Below, piece after piece: positions 47,084 to 57,507 of a DNA stretch of 64,000 bases. Position numbers and translations under genes: made by a program. Source of the stretch: Ogataea parapolymorpha DL-1. Taxonomy: Eukaryota > Ascomycota > Pichiomycetes > Pichiales > Pichiaceae. The stretch lies in the NCBI RefSeq assembly GCF_000187245.1, contig NC_027862.1, forward strand, positions 310,001 through 374,000, in the 5' to 3' direction. Numbering within the stretch: position 1 is the first letter of the stretch; every line of letters begins with the position of its first letter. The notes below the pieces were generated by a model. The model was not told the origin of the DNA. It ran no database searches and was given only the letters and a program-made list of their open reading frames with translations.

Positions 47084-48688
47084 TCAAACAGATTTCAAAT
47101 CCATAAGGGCTATCGCAGCTATCTCCTCATCACTCTGCGTCGCTAGCGCTGGCCTCAATGGACTTGATATATCTGGTTTGACCATTTTCACAGATACTGG
47201 TCTCGGTGAGTTGTGTTCCACTGCGACGTTGGAAGCGGGCACGGTCACAGCAGACATGTTATTTTTCCTCAGTGTGGCAGGTCCCATCGCCTCCCAGTCT
47301 TCCTCATCCGTGTAGTTTTCCAGGTCATTACGATCTTGATCATGAAGATTCTCCATAGATGACACAGTGTTGAGCGTTACGCTGCTGTTTTGATCATGCA
47401 ACATGACTGGACCGTTTGAAGGGGATATGTTTGTTCGTAAAAAGGATTGTCGTGTGACACTGGACGAATTCGAAAACGAGACTCTAGGACGTCTTTTGGA
47501 AATCAATCCATCTGGCATGGACGCGGAATCGAGATTACTATTCTCATCAAATACAGCCTCGATCGACTGACTCGTGAATGAGGAGCGCGGTTTTCTCGGC
47601 TTGGCAATGCCCGCAAATGACGGATGTCTGTTCGTGGACGACAATGAAGACGTGCGGAGAATGTGTTTTGCTTTTTGAGCACCGTTGTCTCCTTCAAACG
47701 TAAACATACCGTCATCATCATCTTCTTGCGAGTGAGCCAAATTTAGTTCGTCATCGTCATCATCGTCAGAGGAAGAGGACTCGATAGCCTCGTCCAAAGA
47801 GTATTTTCGTTCTTTGAATGAATTTCGCAAACTCTGTAGAGGTCTGAGATTTGGCGATATAGGAACTTTGGTGCTGTGTAAATCTGTCGCTGAGTTTGTG
47901 ATTGACTCTCGTCTATAGTTAGCTCCAAGGCCTCTTGCTTTTGGCGAGACGCTTAAAGCGGAATTACTTCCTCTTTTTTCTTTCCGCCTGGCCCTAGTAG
48001 AGCCGTGATTATCAGGAGGACTTTCAGGAGACCTGTCTCTGTTGCCGGTCGATGCTTGTGTATTTCGCTGGTTAATTTGTTCGTCAGAAGCTTTCCTTGC
48101 CTCCCATTGGCCCCATCCGATTTTCTCGAACACGCAGCCAGTTTGCAAGTCCCCCATCTCCAAAGCAGCCATAATCAAACGTCTTTGTTTGGACAGCGAG
48201 AGATGTCCAAAAGCTGGGATCTGAGAAACCAAATGTGCAGTCAAATGCCTAATTGGCAACGGTCCTTCGCTGAGCAGGATATTGGCAATTCTGTTCGGCG
48301 TGATCTGGGAGGCAGCCGCAATCCCTTCAGGTGACGACGTAGAAATGAGAGATTTATGCTCCTCGGCCACACTTTTCTTCCAGCTCTTCTTCTTGTGCTT
48401 GCCATTGATATGAGTCACAAAAGATACCGATTGGTGCTCCTCTTTGTCCGGAAGAGATGGAGAACCATCATGGGCATTGACATTGAAAATGGAAGATGCC
48501 TGGGATGGACTCGCTCTAAAATCGTCTTTTGGAGGCGAGGTGTACCGATTGCCACTCTCATTATCAGCGTCCGGGGTAATGTTTGAAGTGGAAGATGTGG
48601 CTGAGGCAAGGGCCGAGTTCAGCGGGGAAGTGAGCTCCCTCTTCACTGCACCCGATTGGTCGGCAATGTTGACCAATGATTGAAGCAT
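47084..48688 (-). CDS. STB3: RRPE-binding regulator Stb3
   Basis: A 534-residue protein (yeast 513). The conserved DNA-binding domain at about 128-200 reads ITPNRIANILLSEGPLPIRH, LTAHLVSQIPAFGHLSLSKQ, RRLIMAALE and VFEKIGWGQWEA. The rest is low-complexity Ser/Asp/Asn-rich and ends in EEIAAIALMDLKSV, the usual C-terminal helix that family members use to contact Sin3. Stb3 represses ribosome-biogenesis genes through the RRPE element when nutrients fall. ATG 48688 is chosen; the upstream extension begins at TTG. Confidence 0.92.
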   Translation of the reverse strand: MLQSLVNIADQSGAVKRELTSPLNSALASATSSTSNITPDADNESGNRYTSPPKDDFRASPSQASSIFNVNAHDGSPSLPDKEEHQSVSFVTHINGKHKKKSWKKSVAEEHKSLISTSSPEGIAAASQITPNRIANILLSEGPLPIRHLTAHLVSQIPAFGHLSLSKQRRLIMAALEMGDLQTGCVFEKIGWGQWEARKASDEQINQRNTQASTGNRDRSPESPPDNHGSTRARRKEKRGSNSALSVSPKARGLGANYRRESITNSATDLHSTKVPISPNLRPLQSLRNSFKERKYSLDEAIESSSSDDDDDDELNLAHSQEDDDDGMFTFEGDNGAQKAKHILRTSSLSSTNRHPSFAGIAKPRKPRSSFTSQSIEAVFDENSNLDSASMPDGLISKRRPRVSFSNSSSVTRQSFLRTNISPSNGPVMLHDQNSSVTLNTVSSMENLHDQDRNDLENYTDEEDWEAMGPATLRKNNMSAVTVPASNVAVEHNSPRPVSVKMVKPDISSPLRPALATQSDEEIAAIALMDLKSV

Positions 48689-49060
48689 GGGTAATAATTT
48701 AATTTTAACAACGAGCGCTGACACCGATGTGTAATTATAGCACGCGTTTATCAGTCTGGTCAAATGGGCGGAAACGCAATCTTCAGCTACAATGGTGATA
48801 TCAACGCTGAGTCTGACAGTCTTGAAGCAAAATTGGCTGTTAATTGCTCGTTATATGTATGACTTATAATGTTTGGCAAATAATTTATTCAACAAAGTTT
48901 CTAGAAGTCTAGCACGGTAACATAGAGAACAAAAATAATTTGTGAGTCGGATAGTTGAAAAATGAAAAATCCTGTGCTTGGGACGGAATACAGATAATAA
49001 TAATTCCCAATTTATGGATATATTATTTGTCGGTACAAATACCATACTTATCCACCAAAA
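48689..49060. promoter_or_regulatory. STB3-STM1 intergenic region
   Basis: 370 bp, STB3 promoter and STM1 3' end. It holds an ACGCGT near 48741-48746 and a 32-codon open frame on the plus strand (48764-48862). No homology was recognised for that frame. Confidence 0.3.
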
Positions 49061-50012
49061 TCATAGAGCTGGGAAGTTCTTGTCGTTAAGTTCGATCTTT
49101 GGAGCAGCAGATTTAGGTGCCTTACCTCTTGGAGCTCTTCCTCTACCTCTGGTATTGTTGGATCTAGCTGGTCTCTCTCTTGGCACACGAACCTCATCAG
49201 CAACAATAACGTCGACATCCACGTACTGCTTAGCCTTCTTGGCCTTTTGCTTGGTTTGCTTGACAGAAGTTGGTGGAATAAAGACCTCTCTTTCCTTAAC
49301 AAGCAATTCAGCGTTGGACCACTTGTCCTCAGCACCGGCGTTAGGAGCTCTCTTCGGCTGAGCAGCAAGACCCTCCTGTTGCAATTGCAACTCGCTGAAG
49401 TAGTCATCAAGAGTTTTGTAAACTGGCTTCTCAGCCTCCTCTTCCTCCTCAGCAGCCAATTCCTCAGCAGCATCCGCCTCGGCCTCAATCTGAGCCTCGA
49501 CTTCATCTCCAAGCTTGGTCTTTTGAGACTTAGCAGTCTCGGTCTTTCCGCTCTTGGAATGTCTGTCGTAGTTCTTACTCTTGGCAGTACGACGCTCAGT
49601 GGACTTTGGTGGCTCAACGTCAGGATTCTTGTTCTTGAACTTCAAACCGGCCTCGTTACCAGTGACAGATGGCTTCTTGTTCTTCTTAGCCTTGGACTTG
49701 TCAGCCGATGGAGGAGGAGCGTCAACCTTCTTGGAGGAAGTGGTCTTCTTGACGATTTCCTTTGGTGGAAGGACTTCACCCTCATCGTCGGACACATCGT
49801 TACCCAAAAGGGCGTAAAGGTTCTAGCGCATTAGTGAATAATTTTGCTGGACTTGGGTGCTCTATATCAATTGATTGTGATGCTTCATGCCGTAGTAAGA
49901 CCAGCATACTCCTTGCTTCCTTTACTCACACGAGTGGACATTCTCATCTCGGTAGATTCAGAATACACGCAAATCCTTTTGCTGTTATTCAACTTACCTT
50001 GTTGTTGGACAT
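49061..50012 (-). CDS. STM1: Ribosome preservation factor Stm1, two exons
   Basis: Exon 1 is 50012-49998 (MSNNK), the intron is 49997-49823 (175 nt, GTAAGT...CACTAATGCGCTAG), and exon 2 is 49822-49061. The 258-residue product (yeast 273) starts MSNNKNLYALLGNDVSDD, matching yeast MSNPFDLLGNDVEDAD. It continues with VLPPKEIVKKTTSSKK, PPPSADKSKAKKNKK, DRHSKSGKTETAKSQ and an RG-rich C terminus. Stm1 occupies the mRNA channel of idle 80S ribosomes and protects them in starvation. Biased codon use indicates high expression. Without the first exon the protein would lack the conserved N-terminal LLGND motif's start. Confidence 0.93.
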
Positions 50013-50102
50013 CCTGCAAGCTTAGTGATGCGAAATTGCGCTCAACCTCAAAGCTTTGTACTGTTAGAAGTTCCAAAAGTGTGTAACTTTTCGAGCACTA
50101 TT

Positions 50103-50114
50103 TGAAAAATTTTT
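50103..50114. promoter_or_regulatory. RRPE-like TGAAAAATTTTT in STM1 promoter
   Basis: The exact 12-mer also found between RPO26 and PZF1, here 91 bp before the STM1 start codon. Compatible with Stb3 control of a ribosome-associated gene. Confidence 0.5.
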
Positions 50115-50227
50115 GTCGTCGAACTGCCAATGTTCTTATTTGTCGTGTCTTTTCTGAAAAATTGCTAACTTTAAAGCACCGGATATTTTAATTTGTGCAG
50201 TCTAAAAACAAATGCTATAAAAGGATT

Positions 50228-53200
50228 CTACTCTTTCTTCTCCAAAACGTAAGCGTCACCAACTCTTGTCAAAAAGTCCTTGATAGCAGCTCTCAGGTCT
50301 GCCATCAAATTCTTATCGAAAAGCTGCAAAACGAGGTCGTACGCAACCGGGCAGCATCGTAAAAAGTCTTCATGATCCAGCTCACTGTATGCTTGTAGTA
50401 TCTCCACCACAACGGGTCTCCAGCTTTGAATGTTTCTTGACTGATCTGTCTCGTTCAAGCTCACATATCTTTCGAGGATTGTGACACCCATCGGAATCAG
50501 GATTCCAACAATCTTTTCTCTAGCTTCCTTATTGACGCGACCAGAATCACAGTAGAGACGGAAGAGTATGCTAATGTAAACACCGGCCGAGGAAGTTTCC
50601 TGCTTTAGAAGGTTCGGAAGCTTGTCGATGACACCTGCATTCCACAGACGGACTCTCAAATTGTAATCTTCGTTAAATTCTCTTGCAAATTTGTAGCTAT
50701 GCTCCAACAAGTCTGACAACTTCAAGAGGCTAGCAACAGGAATCGTTTGATAAAATTCGTCAATGTCAAACAGTTCCGAAAGAATTTGTATAACATGGAG
50801 TTGAAGAACACATTTGATTACAATTGCTGATTTCTCTCTCGATTGGTTTAGGGGAACAGGGAGTTCCAGATCTGACTCGCTCGCTGGACTTCCCTGCAAC
50901 TCAGACTCATCCCCGTCCAATGTTTCCTGCCTCTCTCCATTCGACTGTCTCAAAGGATCGGCTTTGAATAACTCTTTGGCCGTGGTCAAATCAAATAGTT
51001 CAGCAAACGAGTTATTCAGCAGCTCCCAATGGTTGTCATTGAATTTAGCCATATTGTCAAGAATAAGCTCCTTCAGACATGAGATACCTATTTTGGAGAT
51101 AGTTTCATTCTGTTGACAAATGCACGAAACAAGAAGCTTCAAGTATCCCTCCATCTTTCCACTTAGAGTATCGAAATAATAGCCGAAAAGAGCAATCATG
51201 TTTCTCAAGGCCTGAATCAAAGTCGTAGAAAGCCAGACAGAAAGATCATCTTGAGTAGTGAGCTCCCAGCGATCTCCCAAAACACCGAAAATTGGGAATA
51301 GTAGCTCTTCGCAAATCTTGTCCCAAAACTTTCCTTCAAACTGGCCACCATTTTCGACCAAGGCATCAAAAGTAAAACTTAGCGCTTTGGACCTGACTTC
51401 AAGATCCTCTCCATTCATCACAACATCGTGGAAGCCGAACAAGAGAGGGAACCAAAGATCTTCGGCAGAATATATATCCCCGTGTTCCTCCAACGTCTTC
51501 GGAATCGTCTTGGTCAATTTCTTCATTGAATTGAGAGACTGTAAGCTAGATTTTTGGAATTGTTCGTTCTTTGCATATTCAGTAAGACAAACGACCAAGG
51601 ATGAGAAAGCATCAAGGCTCAATATTTGGTCGAAGTGTGATTTCATGATCATGCTTGTGTATGAGAGTCCCTTTGCAACAAACTTCTCATTATTGTCTTT
51701 AGCTGCGTTTGTGAGAATCTCTAGTAACGTTTGCCAACCAGATTTAATGAGATCAGCTTTTTTATGGACCATATATTGCACACAATCCAAAACCATTTCA
51801 CGGACCTGCAAATGTGGACTGTGGAGCACGATGTAATTGAAAGGTTTGAGGAATTCTTTCTGGAACTTGAAATGAGACAGCTCCTCAATGGCAAAGAATC
51901 TCTCAGATAGCTGCCGGAGAGAGTCCAGTGCAAAGAAAGCGATCGAGGTATTCTGATGACAGCCGAACTCATTGAACTTCTCGTTCATGACCGCCCAAAG
52001 CGCAGACCACTGAACTCTGATTCTACCCATATTATAGTAGCAGACATCAACCATTTTTTGTAGCGAGAAAATCCGTGGGTTCTGGCTCTGTCCTGACGAC
52101 TCAATTTCTTCATGTGCCACTTCACTAAGTGCTGCAATGAAATCGAAAATACCGTTTCCCTCGATTTCAGAACTCTTGGAGAAAACCTTATCGATGGCGA
52201 CATCCAGGTCTGTCGAACTGATACGAACAACCATTTCTGAGTTTAGTTTCTGACTGAAATGGTGTTGGGAAGTTTGTTCCGCAATGGTTTGTTTTTTCCC
52301 GAAGGAGAAGAAGGATAGTTGATTGGAATTATGCGATCTGTAACTCTCAGTGGAATGCCTGCTTGCTAGTCTAGCATTGAGCAAATCTGGAATGCTTTCA
52401 GAATCGACTCCTTGGGACAACAATTTCAACCGTTCGATCTGGGAAATTGAAGTTAGAATACTTTTCCAAGATGAACCAAGCTTGGAGTTTTCATCCACGG
52501 CAACCTCCAATAAGGCATAAACGGCATCAATGTTCTTGTTCTTGAGTTCTTCAGGATTGTTCAAATTACAGAATTGCACCAGTGCTCTAATGAAGGAGGT
52601 TCTTGCATAGTCCAAATCAAACATGCAAGAAATGTGAATAGACACCTTAATTCCTTCGAGCAGAATTCTCGAAGTTTCATCGTCATCATATTCCTTGAAA
52701 GGCGGCGTAAGGCCAGCCAAAATGGACATCCAAAGGTTGTCAAACATAGACCTCACGTGGTCGGCATTGTTGCCGACGTTAGCAGTATAGAACACAACTT
52801 TGGAATTTTTCTTGTAGGTGTTTCTGATACTTTTCACCGCCTCCTCTGTCTTCGAGGACATCTCTTTGGACGCTTTGGCATACGCCTCTTTAGCCAAATC
52901 TCTGCCACCAAAGAACGATGGTTGCATTGGATGCAAGTCACTGGATATGAGCGCGGCATGCTGCTCGCTTTTTAGCATAATCTCATCGTTTTGAATGTCT
53001 GTATAAATTTGCTCGAGCACCGAATGATCAAGGTCTTTGCCATCATCGATGCCTCTATTGTTGTTGATGAAATCTTCCAAAGTCATTCGTTTTTTCACCT
53101 GTGGCGAGTGCTGATCTGTGTTGAGCATGATAACAGAGTAAGATAGAACATACACTGTGTCGGCATTTGCGAATGTGGACGGATTATCATTCACGTATTT

Positions 53201-55570
53201 CTCAGCGAATTTCAGCATGAAGCGATCAATTTTCTGCGATTCACCAGGCAATCTGAAATGCTGCAAGAAATATCTCAGAGCGTCAAGGAACTTTTTGTCT
53301 TTAAACTCCATCAGGTCAACAAATTCATGCATGATTGTCACATTCTTCTCATCCCCATCTCCCAGGAATTCTCCCAATGCTGCTTTATCCAGCATGTCAG
53401 TCTCCAGCAGAAATCTTGCAATATCCCGAGGAGAATCTGAAGAAATAAATCCGTTATCTAGCAGACTTTTCAGTCCCTTCTTCGGATTGTAATTGAACAA
53501 TCGTATACTGTCCAGAAACACGTTCTTTCTCTGCTTGATGCTATCAAACTGAGAAACAGATGTCTCTTCGTTGGCAGAGGTGATAGTATCACTGACTGAT
53601 CCATTAGTAGAGTCCTGGACTGAAGCTTGCGATTGCATAGAACTACTCGTAAGGGCTCGGTCCCGGTGAGAATATGGTGCATGGTCTCCTTCTGCAGCGA
53701 TTGTGGTAATCAAAGGTTTTCCACTCCAAGAATTGAGTGACTTCAAGAACGCGAGAATGCAATCAATTGAGGTCATTTTCAAAGCGTACTCGATCGGAAA
53801 GTTGAGAGAGGCATCGGGATTTGGTGGGTGTCCACTCATTTTTGAAACATTCAGTTGCGGGACATCAGACAAATTGTATGTGGCCAGATTTCTAGTCAAA
53901 CTCTCTCTGTAACTGACTTTCTGGGTTGGTGTCGCGTCCACTCGCATCAGCGCGAATCTTGCCAAATAATCCATAATAGCCTCGCACAAGTTCGGCATGG
54001 AAGTGTCACAGTCATAGTTCAGGTAGAGCTCGATTAGAATCTTAGGGGCTTTGCAGATGCGGTGAATAATCGAAAGGAGATATCTCTTTTGGTGCGCCGT
54101 GGATGTCTTCATTTCGCTAACAGGGAAATAGATCTCGTCAAGAAACACGGGAATTTCCGACTTAAATTGATCTCTCATTTTATCCACCATGATCCAAAAT
54201 ATCTCGAGGCACACCTCGTAAACCGGAGCTAATTGGGAAGCGGCATTTCTAGCTAGCACTAGACAAAGATACTTTCTGATGGCATCAACCAAACGTGTTT
54301 TTTCATTTGTGGCCCTGTTGATTATCGTACAGTCTTTATCCAGGAAGCTTTCGATGTGATTTTTGAGTATCCAGTGTATGATATGCAGTGATAACAGCTT
54401 TGATCTGATCGCATGGGAGCGCATATCAATAGACTCATTTTCCATCACCTTGACTGATAAGTTGCACATTGATCTCAAAATCAAGAAAGCGTCCCTGACT
54501 ACCAGCTCTTCTTCGTTGCCAGCAAACTCGTCAGAGCTTATCTGGACGTCGTCGTTTTGAACGTTCTGTTCCATTTCGCGCAGCGTCATCTTGGTCTGCG
54601 CCGCGGTCGGCGTTCCGGAAGCGGTGGGCGTCGAAGTGGATGCAATATCCTCCGCCTGATCGCTGACATCGACATCAGAGCGTCCTTTCTTTCTTGTGGA
54701 CGAAACTTTCTCGAAAACGACATTCACGACCTGGGTGAGAGTTGCCTGGGCAATGCCTTGATTTACAGGAGACAATGAGAGCAGGAAAATATTGTACACT
54801 TGTCTCACAGCCTGCAATAAGGCTCTTCCGTGGAGCGGCAACGTATCATTGAGAATTGCACCTGTCAACACGCGTATCACCTGAAGCTCGACCCTCTCAT
54901 CCGTGCCCTCTCCTTCAAAACACGAGCTTATCACTTGGACCACCGCCTCAATGAGAGGAATTGCATGGACACGGCCAACCTCAGTTTCTGTATTAGTTTC
55001 CATATCAGCATCAGTGTGTATGTCAGGTTTCGTTTTCTTGTAACTTATAGTCAATGGCTCGTGGAACACGCTGAAAGTGAAAATCTTGCTGAGACAGTCA
55101 AGAGAGACTATTTTAGCTTCAGCACTGGAGACTTCGCATGCATTTTTCAGCACCTCAAAGAGATCTTGTTCACTAGGCAATTCGCCGGTATTGAGAACTG
55201 CGATTTGCTTGTTGAGAAGGTCTACCAATGGCTTGTGCTTTTTGGTAATTTCTTTAATCTGGGCCAACTTTTCGAACGACGATTTGATGAAAGAGACGGT
55301 TGCCGATTGGTTCGCACCAGAAGCTGAGCTAAGAGCACGGCTGCGTGCCGGACTTGTGGGAGTCGATGTGGTCGTTCCATTCGTTTCGGGATCATGCGCT
55401 GTCACCTTGATAGAAGGCTGGCTCACTGTGCCGTTCGTGTTATCCGTCGGAACAGGGGCCTCATTTGCAGAATCGTCTTGAGTTGGTATATCATTCGCTT
55501 CCTCCGCGGAAGATAATTCCTGATTGGTCGGCGCAGGAGTAGCAGTGTCGTCTTTCGCAGCTTCGCTCAT
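50228..55570 (-). CDS. SEC7: Arf guanine-nucleotide exchange factor Sec7 (BIG type)
   Basis: A 1780-residue protein (yeast 2009) with the BIG/Sec7 order. A disordered acidic leader, the DCB and HUS helical domains, then the Sec7 catalytic domain at about 675-865 (RKNVFLDSIRLFNYNPKKGL, ALGEFLGDGDEKNVTIMHEF, FRLPGESQKIDRFMLKFAEK, TVYVLSYSVIMLNTDQHSP, FINNNRGIDDGKDL) and HDS1-4 repeats (FFALDSLRQLSERFF and others) follow. It activates Arf1 at the trans-Golgi for vesicle formation. The shorter length reflects a reduced acidic N terminus. Confidence 0.95.
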   Translation of the reverse strand: MSEAAKDDTATPAPTNQELSSAEEANDIPTQDDSANEAPVPTDNTNGTVSQPSIKVTAHDPETNGTTTSTPTSPARSRALSSASGANQSATVSFIKSSFEKLAQIKEITKKHKPLVDLLNKQIAVLNTGELPSEQDLFEVLKNACEVSSAEAKIVSLDCLSKIFTFSVFHEPLTISYKKTKPDIHTDADMETNTETEVGRVHAIPLIEAVVQVISSCFEGEGTDERVELQVIRVLTGAILNDTLPLHGRALLQAVRQVYNIFLLSLSPVNQGIAQATLTQVVNVVFEKVSSTRKKGRSDVDVSDQAEDIASTSTPTASGTPTAAQTKMTLREMEQNVQNDDVQISSDEFAGNEEELVVRDAFLILRSMCNLSVKVMENESIDMRSHAIRSKLLSLHIIHWILKNHIESFLDKDCTIINRATNEKTRLVDAIRKYLCLVLARNAASQLAPVYEVCLEIFWIMVDKMRDQFKSEIPVFLDEIYFPVSEMKTSTAHQKRYLLSIIHRICKAPKILIELYLNYDCDTSMPNLCEAIMDYLARFALMRVDATPTQKVSYRESLTRNLATYNLSDVPQLNVSKMSGHPPNPDASLNFPIEYALKMTSIDCILAFLKSLNSWSGKPLITTIAAEGDHAPYSHRDRALTSSSMQSQASVQDSTNGSVSDTITSANEETSVSQFDSIKQRKNVFLDSIRLFNYNPKKGLKSLLDNGFISSDSPRDIARFLLETDMLDKAALGEFLGDGDEKNVTIMHEFVDLMEFKDKKFLDALRYFLQHFRLPGESQKIDRFMLKFAEKYVNDNPSTFANADTVYVLSYSVIMLNTDQHSPQVKKRMTLEDFINNNRGIDDGKDLDHSVLEQIYTDIQNDEIMLKSEQHAALISSDLHPMQPSFFGGRDLAKEAYAKASKEMSSKTEEAVKSIRNTYKKNSKVVFYTANVGNNADHVRSMFDNLWMSILAGLTPPFKEYDDDETSRILLEGIKVSIHISCMFDLDYARTSFIRALVQFCNLNNPEELKNKNIDAVYALLEVAVDENSKLGSSWKSILTSISQIERLKLLSQGVDSESIPDLLNARLASRHSTESYRSHNSNQLSFFSFGKKQTIAEQTSQHHFSQKLNSEMVVRISSTDLDVAIDKVFSKSSEIEGNGIFDFIAALSEVAHEEIESSGQSQNPRIFSLQKMVDVCYYNMGRIRVQWSALWAVMNEKFNEFGCHQNTSIAFFALDSLRQLSERFFAIEELSHFKFQKEFLKPFNYIVLHSPHLQVREMVLDCVQYMVHKKADLIKSGWQTLLEILTNAAKDNNEKFVAKGLSYTSMIMKSHFDQILSLDAFSSLVVCLTEYAKNEQFQKSSLQSLNSMKKLTKTIPKTLEEHGDIYSAEDLWFPLLFGFHDVVMNGEDLEVRSKALSFTFDALVENGGQFEGKFWDKICEELLFPIFGVLGDRWELTTQDDLSVWLSTTLIQALRNMIALFGYYFDTLSGKMEGYLKLLVSCICQQNETISKIGISCLKELILDNMAKFNDNHWELLNNSFAELFDLTTAKELFKADPLRQSNGERQETLDGDESELQGSPASESDLELPVPLNQSREKSAIVIKCVLQLHVIQILSELFDIDEFYQTIPVASLLKLSDLLEHSYKFAREFNEDYNLRVRLWNAGVIDKLPNLLKQETSSAGVYISILFRLYCDSGRVNKEAREKIVGILIPMGVTILERYVSLNETDQSRNIQSWRPVVVEILQAYSELDHEDFLRCCPVAYDLVLQLFDKNLMADLRAAIKDFLTRVGDAYVLEKKE

Positions 55571-55970
55571 GCACTTGGAATTATATTATGGACTGGTGGC
55601 GGACTTAGTTTGTGTAACTTTCACTTCCTCTTTGCTGACAACACACAGTAGGAAGATAAAGGATAACGCGTTATAAAGCCTCAATGGTCTGAGTTGGGGC
55701 AAACAAAGTCACTCAGAAAATCGCTGTAGAACAAATAAGGAAGTTCTTGTTATCTCCGAAGCTAAAATTGTAAACGGGTCAACAGGTCGTTATTCCTCTG
55801 TGATTTTGTACTTGGCTTTGTATGCGCCCCTACTCCTGAAAAATAATTTGAACAGGGCTCCGAACCGGACCCAGTAGAAATCTCGTATTTAGATTGATAA
55901 TTACATTTGGAGCTGCATAGCATGTATAGCAGAGCATTGCGAGTTCTTAATTTTCTTTATACCGGTCTAC
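55571..55970. promoter_or_regulatory. SEC7 promoter / URC1 3' region
   Basis: 400 bp. A 12-bp palindrome ATAACGCGTTAT at 55663-55674 contains ACGCGT, about 95 bp before the SEC7 ATG. No tRNA or hidden exon was found. Confidence 0.35.
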
Positions 55971-57347
55971 TTAGCTGAGGTCATCCCACGTGCGTCCACG
56001 GATGTTTTTCAGTTCCTCCTGTGTGTACACATGGCCATTAGTGAAGTATCCGGAGGCAATTTTGGCGTCGATCTCGACACGGGAGTCGGCAGGGAGCATC
56101 TCGTCAGGGATCTCCACTCTTTCCACGATTTCAATTCCCTGACCAACAATTGCATCGTGCTTCATGTTACTCATTGAGAGCATGCGGTCAATTCTGGTGA
56201 TACCGAGCCAGTGCAGAATATCTGGCATCAGTTCCTGGAATCGTGCATCCTTCACGCCTGCTATGCATTCTGTTCTTTGGAAGTAGGCATCGGCGCTATC
56301 GCCTGCACGCTTTCTAGCGTTGTAAACGAGATATTTCGTGACTTCTCCCAGCGATCTGCCTTCTTTGCGGAAATATGCAACCACTCCGTTTCCGCCCTTT
56401 TGTGCCTCCTTGGCAGCTTCTCTGAGCCCAAAGATTAAGTAGCATCTGCACGAGCAGATGTCCGAAAGAAAGACATCTGAACCAGAACACTCGTCGTGGA
56501 CTCTCAGGGCCAGCTTCTTCTCAGGATTAGGAATGTCCTCGGGGTTTCCAAATATGTACACGGTGGTTCCACCGATTGGGGGCAAAAACGTCTTGATATC
56601 AGGTCTTGTGATCAACTCAGGGTACATGCCATTGGTGTCTTCAAAGAGCGCACGGCGGAGCTCGTTCTCTGTGACGCCCAACCTTTTGGCCACGCCGGGC
56701 AAGTACCAGACAGGGTCAACAGCTATTTTCGTCACAGCCATCTCGCCCTTCTCATTCAGCACAATCTTGCCGTCAGGCTTTAGGTTGCCCTTCTTGACTT
56801 CCTCCTGAATTTCGGGAAGAGACAAAATGGCCTTGGTGATAGACATGGATGGTCTCACCTCAACGTTTTCGGCCTCCGCCACGTCTCCATAGAGCCAAGG
56901 GGCCAAATGGCCAAGCGGATCAAGCGAGACAATTTTCTCGCTATTGTACCATTGTGGCTGAGGAGCAAAGTCAACGGGAGGCTGTGCATTGGTATAATCG
57001 GGAACGTGTTTAGGGTCCAGCTGTCCAGAAACAATGCTCAGGGCATGGTACACGGAGTAAGGACCAGAGTGGGCGCCAATGGCGTTGTGCTTGGTAACAC
57101 CATCACCACGGCGGGAACAAACAATAGGACCTCTTTGTTTCCAATCTTGGTTGTACCAGTCAAGCTTGATTGGATGGACATCGGCGTCGCCAGAGACGGT
57201 AGCCAGTCTTATTTGGTCGCCATAGATATGCTCCAAACAATGGCTGATTGGCTTTTCGTCGTCTTTGAAAGCGCTGGAGTGGTGTGTGTGCACGGTGGAT
57301 GGTTGGCACAAACAACTGTGCTTCGCAATTATAGAGGCTGGGGCCAT
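55971..57347 (-). CDS. URC1: Uracil catabolism protein Urc1, GTP cyclohydrolase II-like
   Basis: A 458-residue protein. The C half resembles GTP cyclohydrolase II: VHDECSGSDVFLSDICSCRC preserves the zinc C-x10-C-x-C triad, followed by KEGRSLGEVTKYLVYNARK and the KHDAIVGQGIEIVERV end. The N half (DQIRLATVSGDADVHPIKLD, PYSVYHALSIVSGQLDP) is specific to Urc1. In Lachancea kluyveri, URC genes degrade uracil as a nitrogen source by a route distinct from the reductive one. Saccharomyces cerevisiae lacks them. GATA sites and a duplicated element upstream point to nitrogen and inducer control. A riboflavin-pathway Rib1 role is unlikely given the long N half. Confidence 0.85.
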   Translation of the reverse strand: MAPASIIAKHSCLCQPSTVHTHHSSAFKDDEKPISHCLEHIYGDQIRLATVSGDADVHPIKLDWYNQDWKQRGPIVCSRRGDGVTKHNAIGAHSGPYSVYHALSIVSGQLDPKHVPDYTNAQPPVDFAPQPQWYNSEKIVSLDPLGHLAPWLYGDVAEAENVEVRPSMSITKAILSLPEIQEEVKKGNLKPDGKIVLNEKGEMAVTKIAVDPVWYLPGVAKRLGVTENELRRALFEDTNGMYPELITRPDIKTFLPPIGGTTVYIFGNPEDIPNPEKKLALRVHDECSGSDVFLSDICSCRCYLIFGLREAAKEAQKGGNGVVAYFRKEGRSLGEVTKYLVYNARKRAGDSADAYFQRTECIAGVKDARFQELMPDILHWLGITRIDRMLSMSNMKHDAIVGQGIEIVERVEIPDEMLPADSRVEIDAKIASGYFTNGHVYTQEELKNIRGRTWDDLS

Positions 57348-57436
57348 GATATGAACGGGCGTCTATTTAATATAAACTTTTAATTGAACAGTTTGTGCTC
57401 TAGGGTTGGATACTAGGGCCTTTTATAGTCCAATAC

Positions 57437-57447
57437 CTTATCTTATC
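57437..57447 (-). promoter_or_regulatory. Tandem GATA sites upstream of URC1
   Basis: CTTATCTTATC is two overlapping GATAAG sites on the gene strand, about 90 bp before the ATG; another GATAAG is at 57598-57603. Typical of nitrogen catabolite control by GATA factors. Confidence 0.6.
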
Positions 57448-57507
57448 ACTGATGGATGGAATTGTTTCTGCACACATCCTGCTCAACCCGAGGTGGCCCC
57501 AATTGAC

